DNA from: Burkholderiaceae bacterium
Lineage (GTDB): Bacteria; Pseudomonadota; Gammaproteobacteria; Burkholderiales; Burkholderiaceae_E
Length of the DNA stretch: 49,215 nt
NCBI GenBank assembly: GCA_023954045.1
Contig: JAMLIR010000026.1
Location: forward strand, 1 to 49,215
Direction: 5' to 3'
In this document: positions 33,787-40,841 of the stretch, one piece after another
Position numbering within the stretch: position 1 is the stretch's first letter
How the letters are laid out: each line of letters starts with the position of its first letter
The notes under the pieces: model-generated
What the model was told of the DNA's origin: nothing
What the model saw: only the letters and a program-made list of their open reading frames with translations
The model's database searches: none
Made by a program: the position numbers and the translations under genes

Positions 33787-34136
33787 GTCGGACTCCTTTT
33801 CGAGAGAGGGTTTTGGGATGCGTCAGCGCTGACAGAATCAGTATACGAAGGGCAGGACGCGTTCGAGCGTGCTGATCGGGCGGCCTGTGAGCGTGCCTCC
33901 ACGCCGGCGAGGGGTAGGGCTACGTCGCGCGAGGAACTCGGGCCATGCGCCCGATTCCGGCCGTTTCCGGGCATTGCTCGAAATCGATGCTCGACCGCGC
34001 CCGCGCGCGTGCGCGCACGGCAGGGACGCGTGCGCGCACGCGCGCAGGCGATACGCGCGCGCGACCGAGAATATTTTTTCTGTGCCTGTGGTTTGCGCGC
34101 TACGCACACTGCAGGGTTCGGGTTCAGGTTCGGTGA
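33787..34136. other. 350-nt intergenic stretch before integrase gene
   Basis: Holds a 12-nt palindrome at 33822-33833, a run of alternating purine-pyrimidine CG/CA/TG sequence at about 33995-34065 with two copies of GTGCGCGCAC, and a T6 run at 34075-34080 after a CGCGCG-N9-CGCGCG hairpin. No convincing gene: frames here are low-complexity Arg/Ala products of the GC repeats. Confidence 0.55.
33822..33833. promoter_or_regulatory. Palindrome upstream of rep-like gene
   Basis: GTCAGCGCTGAC is a perfect 12-nt palindrome 36 nt before the ATG at 33786, in a position where an operator for the rep-like gene would lie. Confidence 0.5.
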
Positions 34137-35210
34137 TCAGGTCGATTCTGGTGCGACCTGCGTAACCGCTCGAGAGCTCAGCGCCAGTTTCCGTGCCACC
34201 GTCTCCGGCCGCAGGTGCGTGTATCGCTGCAGCATGCGCAGGTCCTTGTGCCCGGTGATCAGGGCGACTTCCATCAAGTCCATGTCCCCGCGTTCGAACA
34301 GCCGGCTCGTCGCCTCGTGTCGAAGATCGTGGAAATGCAGGCCGCGCAGGAACGCCTCGTCGGTCGGATGACCCTCCGATACGTCCCGCTCGAGATAGCG
34401 CCTCCTGGCGCGTTCCAGGGCCCTCTGGAAGGCTTGCTGAACCGAGCTCGGCCGCAGCCCGAACACCTTGCCGTCGACTCGGCGTGCAAGGTGACATAGC
34501 ACCGCAACTGCATCCGGCGACAGGGGCACGCGCCGAGGCTCGCCGTTCTTGGTGGTCGGCAGCAGCGCAATCCGGCGCTCGAGGTCGACATGCCTCCACT
34601 CCAACGCGACCAACTCGCTGCGGCGCATCGCGGTCGCCACGGCGAGCCGGACGATCGCCACGAGCTCCGGGGAGTCGGTGGCCCCGATGATGGCGTTGAG
34701 CTCCGCGTCGGTGACGCGACGTTCCCGCCCGCGTGGTCGCTTCGGCTTGCTGACCCGGGCGGTCGGAAGCTCGCCCGGGTAGTAGACGCCCTTCTCGATG
34801 CCGACCCAGCGCAGCACCCGATTCAGCAGGTTCAGTTCGCTGATCACGCTCTCCGGGCCGACGGTCTTCAGTCGCATGTCCCGGTAGTTCGCGACGTGCA
34901 TCGGCTGCAGGCGGGCGATCGAGTAGCTGCCCAGGTGCCTGGCCAGCGTTCTGAGCCGGGAAGGGTCAGAGCTCTGGCATCGGCGCCGAGGCACAACCTC
35001 TGCCTTGAACAGCTCGAGCGCCTGGCCGATCGTCGTGCGTTCGGCCGGCCCGCTGTCGATGAACACGCCTCGGGCGAGTTCGGATTCGACGATCGCCGCC
35101 CACCTGACCGCGTCGGCCCGGGTCGCGAACGTCTTGCTCTTGGTCGGATAGCCTGTGCGTCGAACCTTGGCCTGCCAGCCTCCGGTGTCGCGTTTGGTGA
35201 TGGTCGCCAC
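34137..35210 (-). CDS. int: Tyrosine recombinase (element integrase)
   Basis: Catalyses insertion at and excision from tRNA-Arg. From the GTG at 35210 the protein has 357 residues and starts ATITKRDTGGWQAKV, the usual opening of this integrase group; a TTG at 35270 would add 20 residues without family features. Arm-binding domain at 1-55, core-binding helices at about 58-150. Catalytic residues: R196 (TAMRRSEL), K221, H294 and R297 (HDLRH), H321 (TGHKDLRML) and Y330 (QRYTHL). It is transcribed away from attR, which begins 108 nt upstream of the GTG; a GTCCC pair at 35220-35235 just before the start may allow autoregulation. Confidence 0.93.
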   Translation of the reverse strand: MATITKRDTGGWQAKVRRTGYPTKSKTFATRADAVRWAAIVESELARGVFIDSGPAERTTIGQALELFKAEVVPRRRCQSSDPSRLRTLARHLGSYSIARLQPMHVANYRDMRLKTVGPESVISELNLLNRVLRWVGIEKGVYYPGELPTARVSKPKRPRGRERRVTDAELNAIIGATDSPELVAIVRLAVATAMRRSELVALEWRHVDLERRIALLPTTKNGEPRRVPLSPDAVAVLCHLARRVDGKVFGLRPSSVQQAFQRALERARRRYLERDVSEGHPTDEAFLRGLHFHDLRHEATSRLFERGDMDLMEVALITGHKDLRMLQRYTHLRPETVARKLALSSRAVTQVAPEST

Positions 35211-35219
35211 GGCGCCGTT

Positions 35220-35235
35220 GTCCCGGAATTGTCCC
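35220..35235 (+). promoter_or_regulatory. Likely integrase arm site, right end
   Basis: GTCCCGGAATTGTCCC, two GTCCC units 11 bp apart, 82 nt inside attR and 10 nt before the integrase GTG. Partner of the copy at 23674-23690. Confidence 0.5.
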
Positions 35236-35317
35236 TGAGGCGCTGCGCGTGTCACGCTGCAGCACGTCAAGAACTTGATATCCTTGGACTTTTAGCCCGG
35301 CGCTACCGGCTACCGGT

Positions 35318-35370
35318 CTGCCCTCCGAAGGCAGGGGTTGCAGGTTCGATTCCTGCCGGGCGCGCCATCT
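35318..35370 (+). repeat. attR: second copy of 53-bp repeat
   Basis: Identical to 23441-23493. It contains the anticodon stem-loop, T arm and CCA end of tRNA-Arg but not its 5' half, so it is not a gene but the outer boundary of the element. Confidence 0.95.
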
Positions 35371-35599
35371 ACGACCCCTGATGCGTTGGCTTGCGCCGGC
35401 GCGGGACGGCGAGGCCGGCCACACCGAGGCTGAGCGCGGCCAGGGTGACGGTCGGGCCGCAGCCCCGCGTCATGCGCTGCTGGTCCACGCCGGGGACGAA
35501 ACGCAACTCGAATTCCGCCGCGGCCGCTGCCGGTGTTGCCAGCGCGAGCGCCCGCTGCGGTCGTCCTCGGGAAGGTCGCCTCAATCGGCGTCCGCTCAC
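35369..35599 (-). CDS. Possible small protein at right junction
   Basis: 76 residues, weakly supported. The C-terminus has a short hydrophobic run (TVTLAALSLGVAGLAVP) followed by RRRK, like a C-terminal membrane anchor; the N-terminus is Arg-rich without features. Its stop lies at the edge of attR, so it may be what is left of a gene cut by the element. It overlaps the end of the cytochrome gene by 4 nt. It could equally be a chance frame. Confidence 0.25.
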   Translation of the reverse strand: MSGRRLRRPSRGRPQRALALATPAAAAAEFELRFVPGVDQQRMTRGCGPTVTLAALSLGVAGLAVPRRRKPTHQGS

Positions 35600-36108
35600 T
35601 GCAGCCGGTAGGCCGCGTGACAGGCCACGCAGGTCTGGCTGAGCCGGGCCAGCGAGGCCAGCGCGGACTTTACGTCGCCGGTCACCGAGGCATCCTTGGC
35701 CACCGTCGCAAACTGGCTGGCCGAGCGGTGCATGGCCGTACCGGCCTCCTGCATGCCCTTGGGCATGTACTGGGCCACTTCAGCCGCGCCGTGCATCTCG
35801 AGCGACGACATCCCCAGACGCTGTTCGGCGAGCGTGCTCGCCTGGTCGAAGTCGCCCATCGACAATGCCTCCTGGATCTGGCCCAGCGTCACGAGGTGAT
35901 CACGCATGTTGGCCAGGGTATGGATGCGCAGCATCTCCGGATACTGCACCAGCAACCTGTCGTCCGTCATGGCGCCGGCCGATTGCGCCGATGCGGCACT
36001 GCCGGCCATGTGCGGGTGGTGCCGGTGTTCGGGCTCGTCGGCGGAGAGCGCCAGGCTGCTGGCGGCCGCGAGGAGAACGACGGCTGAAACAGTGAAGATC
36101 TTGTTCAT
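35596..36108 (-). CDS. Cytochrome c'-like periplasmic heme protein
   Basis: 170 residues from the ATG at 36108. Signal peptide ends near ALSADEP, followed by a His-rich HRHHPHMAG stretch. The body is helical, with Met/His-rich patches, and the single heme motif CVACH lies at the very C-terminus (TCVACHAAYRLQ), the layout of cytochrome c' and related four-helix bundles that bind NO or take part in stress responses. The frame runs further up to 36177, but that part lacks a signal. The FNR-like palindrome at 36166-36183 lies 58 nt upstream, which suggests control by the neighbouring Crp/Fnr protein or by an oxygen regulator. Confidence 0.8.
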   Translation of the reverse strand: MNKIFTVSAVVLLAAASSLALSADEPEHRHHPHMAGSAASAQSAGAMTDDRLLVQYPEMLRIHTLANMRDHLVTLGQIQEALSMGDFDQASTLAEQRLGMSSLEMHGAAEVAQYMPKGMQEAGTAMHRSASQFATVAKDASVTGDVKSALASLARLSQTCVACHAAYRLQ

Positions 36109-36165
36109 CTGAAGTGGTTCGCGTCGATCGGAGCGGCGATGTTGGCTCGTCGATGCACCGGTTGC

Positions 36166-36183
36166 ATATGATTGCAATCATAT
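36166..36183. promoter_or_regulatory. FNR/Crp-type palindrome upstream of cytochrome gene
   Basis: ATATGATTGCAATCATAT is a perfect 18-nt palindrome. Its core TGAT-N4-ATCA equals the FNR consensus except for the outermost T/A. It lies between the cytochrome start (36108) and the Crp/Fnr gene stop (36194). Confidence 0.72.
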
Positions 36184-36193
36184 AGACAGGGGC

Positions 36194-36799
36194 TCACCGC
36201 ACAAGGCGCAGGATCGGCCCGTTTCGTTCGAGCACGCGTTCACGCTCCATGGCCGCGAGCGTCCGGTACAGCGCCTCGTGAGTCAGCCCGAGAAGTCGCG
36301 CCAGGTCCTTCGCCGTTCCCGGCAAGCGGTACTCGCACGCTGGTCCGCGCCCTTCCGACATCAACAGATGGCGCACACGCTCGGAGGCGCTCTTCAGCGA
36401 CAGCCGCTCCACGCGCGCCCGCACGGTTCGCAACTGCCGCGCCAGCAGGCTGATCCACTGTCGTGCGAACTCGCGGTCGTGGTCGAGCAACTGGTTGAAG
36501 ACCGCAGACGGAAACTGGAGCAACCGGCTCTGTTCGCTGGCAATGGCATCGCAGTGGTAGCGCGCGCTGTCGAGCGATGCTTCGGCGAAGAACTCTCCGG
36601 CGCGGGAATCGTGCAGAAGGACTTCTTCGCCGGCGCGCCCATAACGGACCAGGCGCACCGCGCCTGCCTGCACGAAGTAGACCGAGTGGGTCCGGTCACC
36701 GGACCTGAACACGGCTTCGCCCGGTTCCCGGTCGATGCGGGTGCTCGCCGCAACCAGTATCGGCGGCAGATTCAGCGTCTGGGCGTGCGGTGCGGCCAT
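36194..36799 (-). CDS. Crp/Fnr-family transcriptional regulator
   Basis: 201 residues from the ATG at 36799 (220 from an upstream ATG at 36856, which would overlap the divergent promoter region). The cyclic-nucleotide-binding-like barrel (about 15-115) contains GEAVFRSGDRTHSVYFVQAG and GEFFAEASLDS. The C-terminal helix-turn-helix reads AKDLARLLGLTHEALYRTLAAME, where E and R occupy the positions that read TGA half-sites in FNR. There is no N-terminal Cys cluster, so it does not bind a [4Fe-4S] cluster like FNR; the ligand may be heme, NO or redox. It lies 11 nt downstream of the palindrome in its own direction and is divergent from the hydrolase gene. Confidence 0.86.
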   Translation of the reverse strand: MAAPHAQTLNLPPILVAASTRIDREPGEAVFRSGDRTHSVYFVQAGAVRLVRYGRAGEEVLLHDSRAGEFFAEASLDSARYHCDAIASEQSRLLQFPSAVFNQLLDHDREFARQWISLLARQLRTVRARVERLSLKSASERVRHLLMSEGRGPACEYRLPGTAKDLARLLGLTHEALYRTLAAMERERVLERNGPILRLVR

Positions 36800-36873
36800 G
36801 CGCGGCTCGTCTCGGCAGGGGAACTTGGTATTCTCGCTCTCTCGATCCCTCTGCAAGCCGCAATGGCCCTGCG

Positions 36874-37776
36874 ATGACCGAACCCGTCCGCCGCCTCGAC
36901 TTCGGCCGCGTCAGCGTCTTCTTCGGCGAGAAGTCGGGCAAGTATCCCGACGGCAACCAGGTGGTCGTGCGCGGCAGCGACACGCGCGCCGCGTTCGACA
37001 CGCCGCTGGTCGCGAATCGGATCGGCGCCGAGCTCGACGACGCCGAGCTCGTCATCCTGGGGCACGCGCACGAGGACCACATGGCCGGCCTGCACCGGCT
37101 GCCGAAGGCCGCGGTGCAGGTGCACGAGCGCGACCTCGACGCGGTGCGCAGCTGGGAGGGCCTGCTGCGGCACTACGGGTTGTCCGCTTCCGCGGCCGCG
37201 CCGATGCTGGCCAAGATCCGGCGCGAGTTCTTCTACGCGCCGCGGCCCGATGCGACCGGTTACAGCGACGGCGCGCTCTGGGATCTCGGCGGCTCGCGGG
37301 TGCGCGCGATCCACATGCCGGGGCACACCTCGGGCCACTGCGTGCTGCTGGTCGAGCCCGAGGGCGTGGCCTTCCTGGGCGACATCGACCTGAGCGGCTT
37401 CGGCCCGTACTATGGCGACGCGACGTCGAGCCTGCCGGCGTTTCGCCGCACGCTGGCGCGCGTGGCCGACCTGCCGGCGACGGTCTGGGTCACTTCGCAC
37501 CACCGCGGCGTCTATACCGAGCGCGCGGCCTTCCTCGAGGCTCTGGCGGCATTCACCGCGAAGATCGACGAACGCAGCGATCGGCTGCTCGACATGCTGG
37601 CCGACGGCCCGAAGACGCTCGACGAACTGGTCGCGATCCGGCTGATCTATCCGCCCGACTACGAGGAGGTCTGGATCGACGACGCCGAGCGGCGCACGAT
37701 CGACCAGCATCTCGAGGAACTGGTCGCCGCGGGGCGCGTGACCGCGGACGAAGCCGGCCGCTTCACCCGGACCTGA
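36874..37776 (+). CDS. Metallo-beta-lactamase-fold hydrolase
   Basis: 300 residues, cytosolic. The zinc motif HAHEDH is at 64-69, the third His in MPGHTSGH, and GDIDLSGFG supplies the bridging Asp; a further His lies in TSHHRGVY. The C-terminal 90 residues form a winged-helix-like part (AIRLIYPPDYEEVWIDDAERRTI), as in glyoxalase II-related and LACTB2-like hydrolases. The substrate is not evident. The ATG at 36874 begins the conserved start; a longer frame from 36790 is possible but lacks support. Next gene follows after 47 nt. Confidence 0.85.
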   Translation: MTEPVRRLDFGRVSVFFGEKSGKYPDGNQVVVRGSDTRAAFDTPLVANRIGAELDDAELVILGHAHEDHMAGLHRLPKAAVQVHERDLDAVRSWEGLLRHYGLSASAAAPMLAKIRREFFYAPRPDATGYSDGALWDLGGSRVRAIHMPGHTSGHCVLLVEPEGVAFLGDIDLSGFGPYYGDATSSLPAFRRTLARVADLPATVWVTSHHRGVYTERAAFLEALAAFTAKIDERSDRLLDMLADGPKTLDELVAIRLIYPPDYEEVWIDDAERRTIDQHLEELVAAGRVTADEAGRFTRT

Positions 37777-37823
37777 TCGGCGCTGCGCCGATTGCACGGC
37801 CGATCGCGCGGTATCCTGTCGCC

Positions 37824-39245
37824 ATGTCCATCGCCGACCATCGCGACCGCGCGAAACCGTTGCCCACGGCCGCGGTCGCCCGCGCACTGGCGCGCGCCGC
37901 GCGTGCGGCGACGATCGCGCTCGCGGCGCTGGCTGCCGCGCCTGCGTTCGCCTGGAGCAATCACGCGCTGAGCACGCGTCCCGCGCTCGAGGCGATGCCG
38001 GAGCTCGCTCGGCTCGCGCCGGTGAAGGTCGAGACGCTCGAGGCGTTCCTGGCCGCCGAGGCGCCGCGTCTGGAGAAGTTGCTCGACGAGCAGGAGCGCT
38101 GGGCGCGCGAGCACGTGCCCGCGTATCCGCCTCGGCCCGATGCGCTGCGCTTCGTCGCCGCCGGCGCCGTCGACGCGGCGGAGCTGCGCCGCCGCTTCGT
38201 CGCGGCAGTGCGCATCTCGCCGGATGCGCGACTGAGCCTGTTCCTGCAGCGCCAGCCCGGCGAGGCGCCCGATGGGCGCGCGCCGATGGCGGCGAGCGAC
38301 GTGACCGCACTGCCGCGCGACGACGCGGTCGATGCGGTGAAGTTCGTCGCGCTGCGCACCGGCGAGCCGGTGCCGCCGCTCGCGGTGCTGGCCACGGCCT
38401 CGGACGAGCCCGACTATGGACTGGACCTCGGCCTGTGGGAGGACAATGGCACCGCGCAGGGCCGCGCCTATGGCTTCGGCAAGCAGCCGTTCGGCAACCC
38501 CGCGCTCGACTTCGGCACGCAGGCCCCGTTCCACATGGGGTTCTTCCACGAGTCGCGGATCATCTACGCGGCCGCGGGCTTCCTGAAGCGCACCTATCCC
38601 GAGTACCGGATCCACCTCTGGAAGACGCTGGCGCAGCACGCGCTGCGCACCGGCCACGAGTACTGGGGCTGGCGCTTCGCGGGCTGGGCGATGCACTACT
38701 TGCAGGATCTCACCCAGCCGTACCACGCGCGGGTGCTGCCGGGGGTCGGAACGATCCGGATGCTGTGGATCAACGCGCTGCACATGGCTGGCTGGCCCAA
38801 GGCGCGCAACGAGGCGGTGACGCTGGTGTCGAACCGCCACCTCGCATTCGAGAACTTCCAGCGCACCGCGATGCTGACCGCTTACCGCGAGCGCGGCGCG
38901 GGCGAGCGCGGCGGCGCCGCGGGATTGATCGGTGCGCTGCGCGGAGCCGGTGGCGGGGCCGATCCGGGGTACGCCGACGACGGCCCGCGCGCGGTGGTGT
39001 CGCGCCGCGCTGCGGACGCTGCCGACGCGCTCGACCACACGATCGCGGCGTCACTCCCGGCCCGCTACGTCAGCGATCCGAGCTTCGAGTTCGGCGCGTC
39101 TGCACACGGCGTCGACCTGAACGCGCTGCTCTCGCGCGACGATCCCGCCGGGCGCGATGCGCTGATGCAGGCGCTGGCGCCGCGGATGGCCGATTACGGC
39201 GCGTACACGCGCGCTCTGGTTCGCAGCCTGCTGGCCGGGCGCTGA
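37824..39245 (+). CDS. Secreted zinc phospholipase C/P1-nuclease-like protein
   Basis: 473 residues. A long signal peptide ends at FAWSNHALS; in this superfamily the mature N-terminal Trp is a zinc ligand, and W is the first or second residue here. Further likely ligands: HMGFFHE near 240, H in TLAQHALRTGHEYWGW, and AMHYLQDLTQPYHAR, which corresponds to the HD...H/E motif of PLC/S1-P1 enzymes (GDxxQPLH). Members hydrolyse phospholipids or nucleic acids outside the cytosol; which one applies cannot be told. Large Ala/Arg-rich surface, no lipobox. Confidence 0.72.
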   Translation: MSIADHRDRAKPLPTAAVARALARAARAATIALAALAAAPAFAWSNHALSTRPALEAMPELARLAPVKVETLEAFLAAEAPRLEKLLDEQERWAREHVPAYPPRPDALRFVAAGAVDAAELRRRFVAAVRISPDARLSLFLQRQPGEAPDGRAPMAASDVTALPRDDAVDAVKFVALRTGEPVPPLAVLATASDEPDYGLDLGLWEDNGTAQGRAYGFGKQPFGNPALDFGTQAPFHMGFFHESRIIYAAAGFLKRTYPEYRIHLWKTLAQHALRTGHEYWGWRFAGWAMHYLQDLTQPYHARVLPGVGTIRMLWINALHMAGWPKARNEAVTLVSNRHLAFENFQRTAMLTAYRERGAGERGGAAGLIGALRGAGGGADPGYADDGPRAVVSRRAADAADALDHTIAASLPARYVSDPSFEFGASAHGVDLNALLSRDDPAGRDALMQALAPRMADYGAYTRALVRSLLAGR

Positions 39246-39323
39246 TTCCCCGCCCGTCTCGCCGGGGCTCGTCCGGCGAGTCGGCACGCGGCGAGACTGC
39301 GCCAGCGAGGCTTCATTCTCGAC

Positions 39324-39614
39324 TCAGTCGTCGGATTCGTAGCTGGCCAGCACCACGTCGGCTGCCGCTTCGCGGATCGGGATCAGCGCCTGGTACGCCG
39401 GCGAGCGATGCCAGCCGTCGATCGAGGCGACGTCGGGAAAGCGCAGCACGACGGTTTCGGGATGCGGTTGTTCGCCGCTGAGGACCCTGGTGCGCCGCCC
39501 GCGGAACAGCAGTTCGCCGCGCCACGGGGCCAGCGTGCCAGGGACGCGGCTGCGGTATTCCGCCCAGCGGGCTTCGTCGCGGACGCGGATGTGGCCGATC
39601 AGGTAGGCGGGCAT
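39324..39614 (-). CDS. DUF1330 (Dabb-like) protein
   Basis: 96 residues, starting MPAYLIGHIRVRD at 39614, the family's typical opening. It contains YRSRVPGTLAPWRGELLFRG and VVLRFPDVASIDGWHRSPAYQ, both diagnostic of DUF1330, a ferredoxin-like alpha/beta-barrel family of unknown catalytic role. The frame extends upstream to 39728 but that overlaps the next gene. 25 nt separate it from the stop of the SRPBCC gene on the same strand. Confidence 0.87.
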   Translation of the reverse strand: MPAYLIGHIRVRDEARWAEYRSRVPGTLAPWRGELLFRGRRTRVLSGEQPHPETVVLRFPDVASIDGWHRSPAYQALIPIREAAADVVLASYESDD

Positions 39615-39639
39615 GTCGGGGTCCTTGGCGACGCCGGGA

Positions 39640-40176
39640 TCAGCGAGCGTAAGCGATGATCGAGCGCTCGATGTAAGTGTCCATGGTCTCGTCGAGCCGC
39701 CGCCGAAAAATGCGCCCGGCAGCCGCATCGAGCCGCGTGCGGGGAATCATCCGCAGCGACAGTGCGACCGGCAACGTCGCGCGCAGGCCGATGCTGCATT
39801 CGATGCGCGTTTCCGCACCGGCGTCGGCGAACCCGATCGTCTCCTCGAACCGTCCGGACCCGCTCATCGAGTACCAGCCGGCCTGCGCGGGTTCGGCGCC
39901 TCGTCGCCGCACGGTGACGATCCGGACGACCCCGCGGTGCGGATCGGAGACGATGCGCACGTCGCAATGGATGTTCACGCGGTACAGGCCGGCCTCGCGA
40001 GCGCTGTAGACCAGGCGGTAGGCGCCTTCGCCTTGCTTGCGCACGACCGAGACGTGCGGCAGCAGCCCCAGCAGCCGATCGACGTCGCAATGCCAGGCGA
40101 AGGCCGGCGCGCGCTTCGCCGGGAACAGGTACGAGCGACGGACCGAGGCGGCGATGGTGAACGTCGCGCCGGGCAT
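39640..40176 (-). CDS. SRPBCC/DUF1997-like protein
   Basis: 178 residues from the ATG at 40176. The pattern of a START/SRPBCC fold: an opening strand (TIAASVRRSYLFPAK), a helix with DVDRLLGLLPHV, then a series of beta strands and a long C-terminal helix (RIFRRRLDETMDTYIER). It resembles DUF1997, a family of small lipid- or ligand-binding folds. No active-site residues can be named. It lies 38 nt after the stop of the Lrp gene, same strand. The frame continues upstream as a shadow of that gene. Confidence 0.65.
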   Translation of the reverse strand: MPGATFTIAASVRRSYLFPAKRAPAFAWHCDVDRLLGLLPHVSVVRKQGEGAYRLVYSAREAGLYRVNIHCDVRIVSDPHRGVVRIVTVRRRGAEPAQAGWYSMSGSGRFEETIGFADAGAETRIECSIGLRATLPVALSLRMIPRTRLDAAAGRIFRRRLDETMDTYIERSIIAYAR

Positions 40177-40214
40177 GGGGGTCGCGGGCGGGCGCAGCGT
40201 GACGATGCGCCGCG

Positions 40215-40697
40215 TCAGGCTCCGCGCTGCAGGTGTTCGAGCGGCAACTCGGTCGTGCGCTTGATCTCCTGCAGCACGACGCTGGACTCGACGCTGCGCA
40301 CGCCGGGCAGCCGCATCAGCCGGTGCATCATGAACTGTGCGAAGGCAGCGAGGTCGGCGGCGACGATGCGCAGCTGGTAGTCGTAGGGGCCGGTGACCGA
40401 ATAGCACTCGAGCACCTCGGGCATCAGCGCCACGGTGCGATCGAACGCGTCGTTGTGCGCCTCGCCGTGGCGTTCGAGCGAGACGCGGGTGAACGCGGTC
40501 ACCGTGAGCCCGACCCTCGCCGGGCGCAGCAGCGTCACGCACCGGTCGATCAGCCCGGCTTCCTCCAGGCGCTGGATGCGGCGGCTGACCTGCGAGGCCG
40601 ACAGGTGCACGCGCTCGCCCAGCTCCGGGTTGGTCGCGTGGCCGTCGCGCTGCAGGGCGGCGAGCAGCTGGATGTCGATTCTGTCGAGTTCGAGCAC
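40215..40697 (-). CDS. Lrp/AsnC-family transcriptional regulator
   Basis: 160 residues from a GTG at 40697 with GGAG about 8 nt upstream (an ATG at 40742 would add 15). The N-terminal helix-turn-helix is LDRIDIQLLAALQRDGHATNPELGERV...SASQVSRRIQRLEEAGLI, quoted in part, a classic AsnC pattern. The C-terminal RAM domain (LECYSVTGPYDYQLRIVA) binds amino acids in relatives. It is divergent from indolepyruvate:ferredoxin oxidoreductase, which acts on aromatic 2-oxo acids, so aromatic amino acid sensing is likely. Confidence 0.9.
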   Translation of the reverse strand: MLELDRIDIQLLAALQRDGHATNPELGERVHLSASQVSRRIQRLEEAGLIDRCVTLLRPARVGLTVTAFTRVSLERHGEAHNDAFDRTVALMPEVLECYSVTGPYDYQLRIVAADLAAFAQFMMHRLMRLPGVRSVESSVVLQEIKRTTELPLEHLQRGA

Positions 40698-40841
40698 GGT
40701 TGCAGCTCCGAATGGCTCAATGATGCACGAAGCGTGCGCCAATGGCCAGCGAGGGCGTGAAACTCGCGCGAAGCGTGCGCGCCTGTGCGCCTAGCATTGC
40801 ACGGATCGAACCCCGTCGCGGCTCGCCGTCGCGCCCTGCCC

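Larger units (their letters stand above)
23441..35370. mobile_element. Integrated element (defence island) in tRNA-Arg
   Basis: Bounded by a perfect 53-bp direct repeat and carrying a tyrosine recombinase next to the right end, so it is a site-specific integrated element of about 11.9 kb. Cargo: type III restriction-modification, KAP ATPase plus FRG protein, GIY-YIG nuclease and a probable replication initiator. GC is visibly lower than in the flanks, especially 23740-32900. There are no phage structural, lysis or conjugation genes, so it is a small integrative element, perhaps a satellite or integrated rolling-circle plasmid. Confidence 0.9.

Noticed and set aside
23441-35370. Prophage or conjugative element
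   Set aside because: No capsid, tail, lysis, relaxase or type IV secretion genes; only integrase, rep-like and cargo genes are present.
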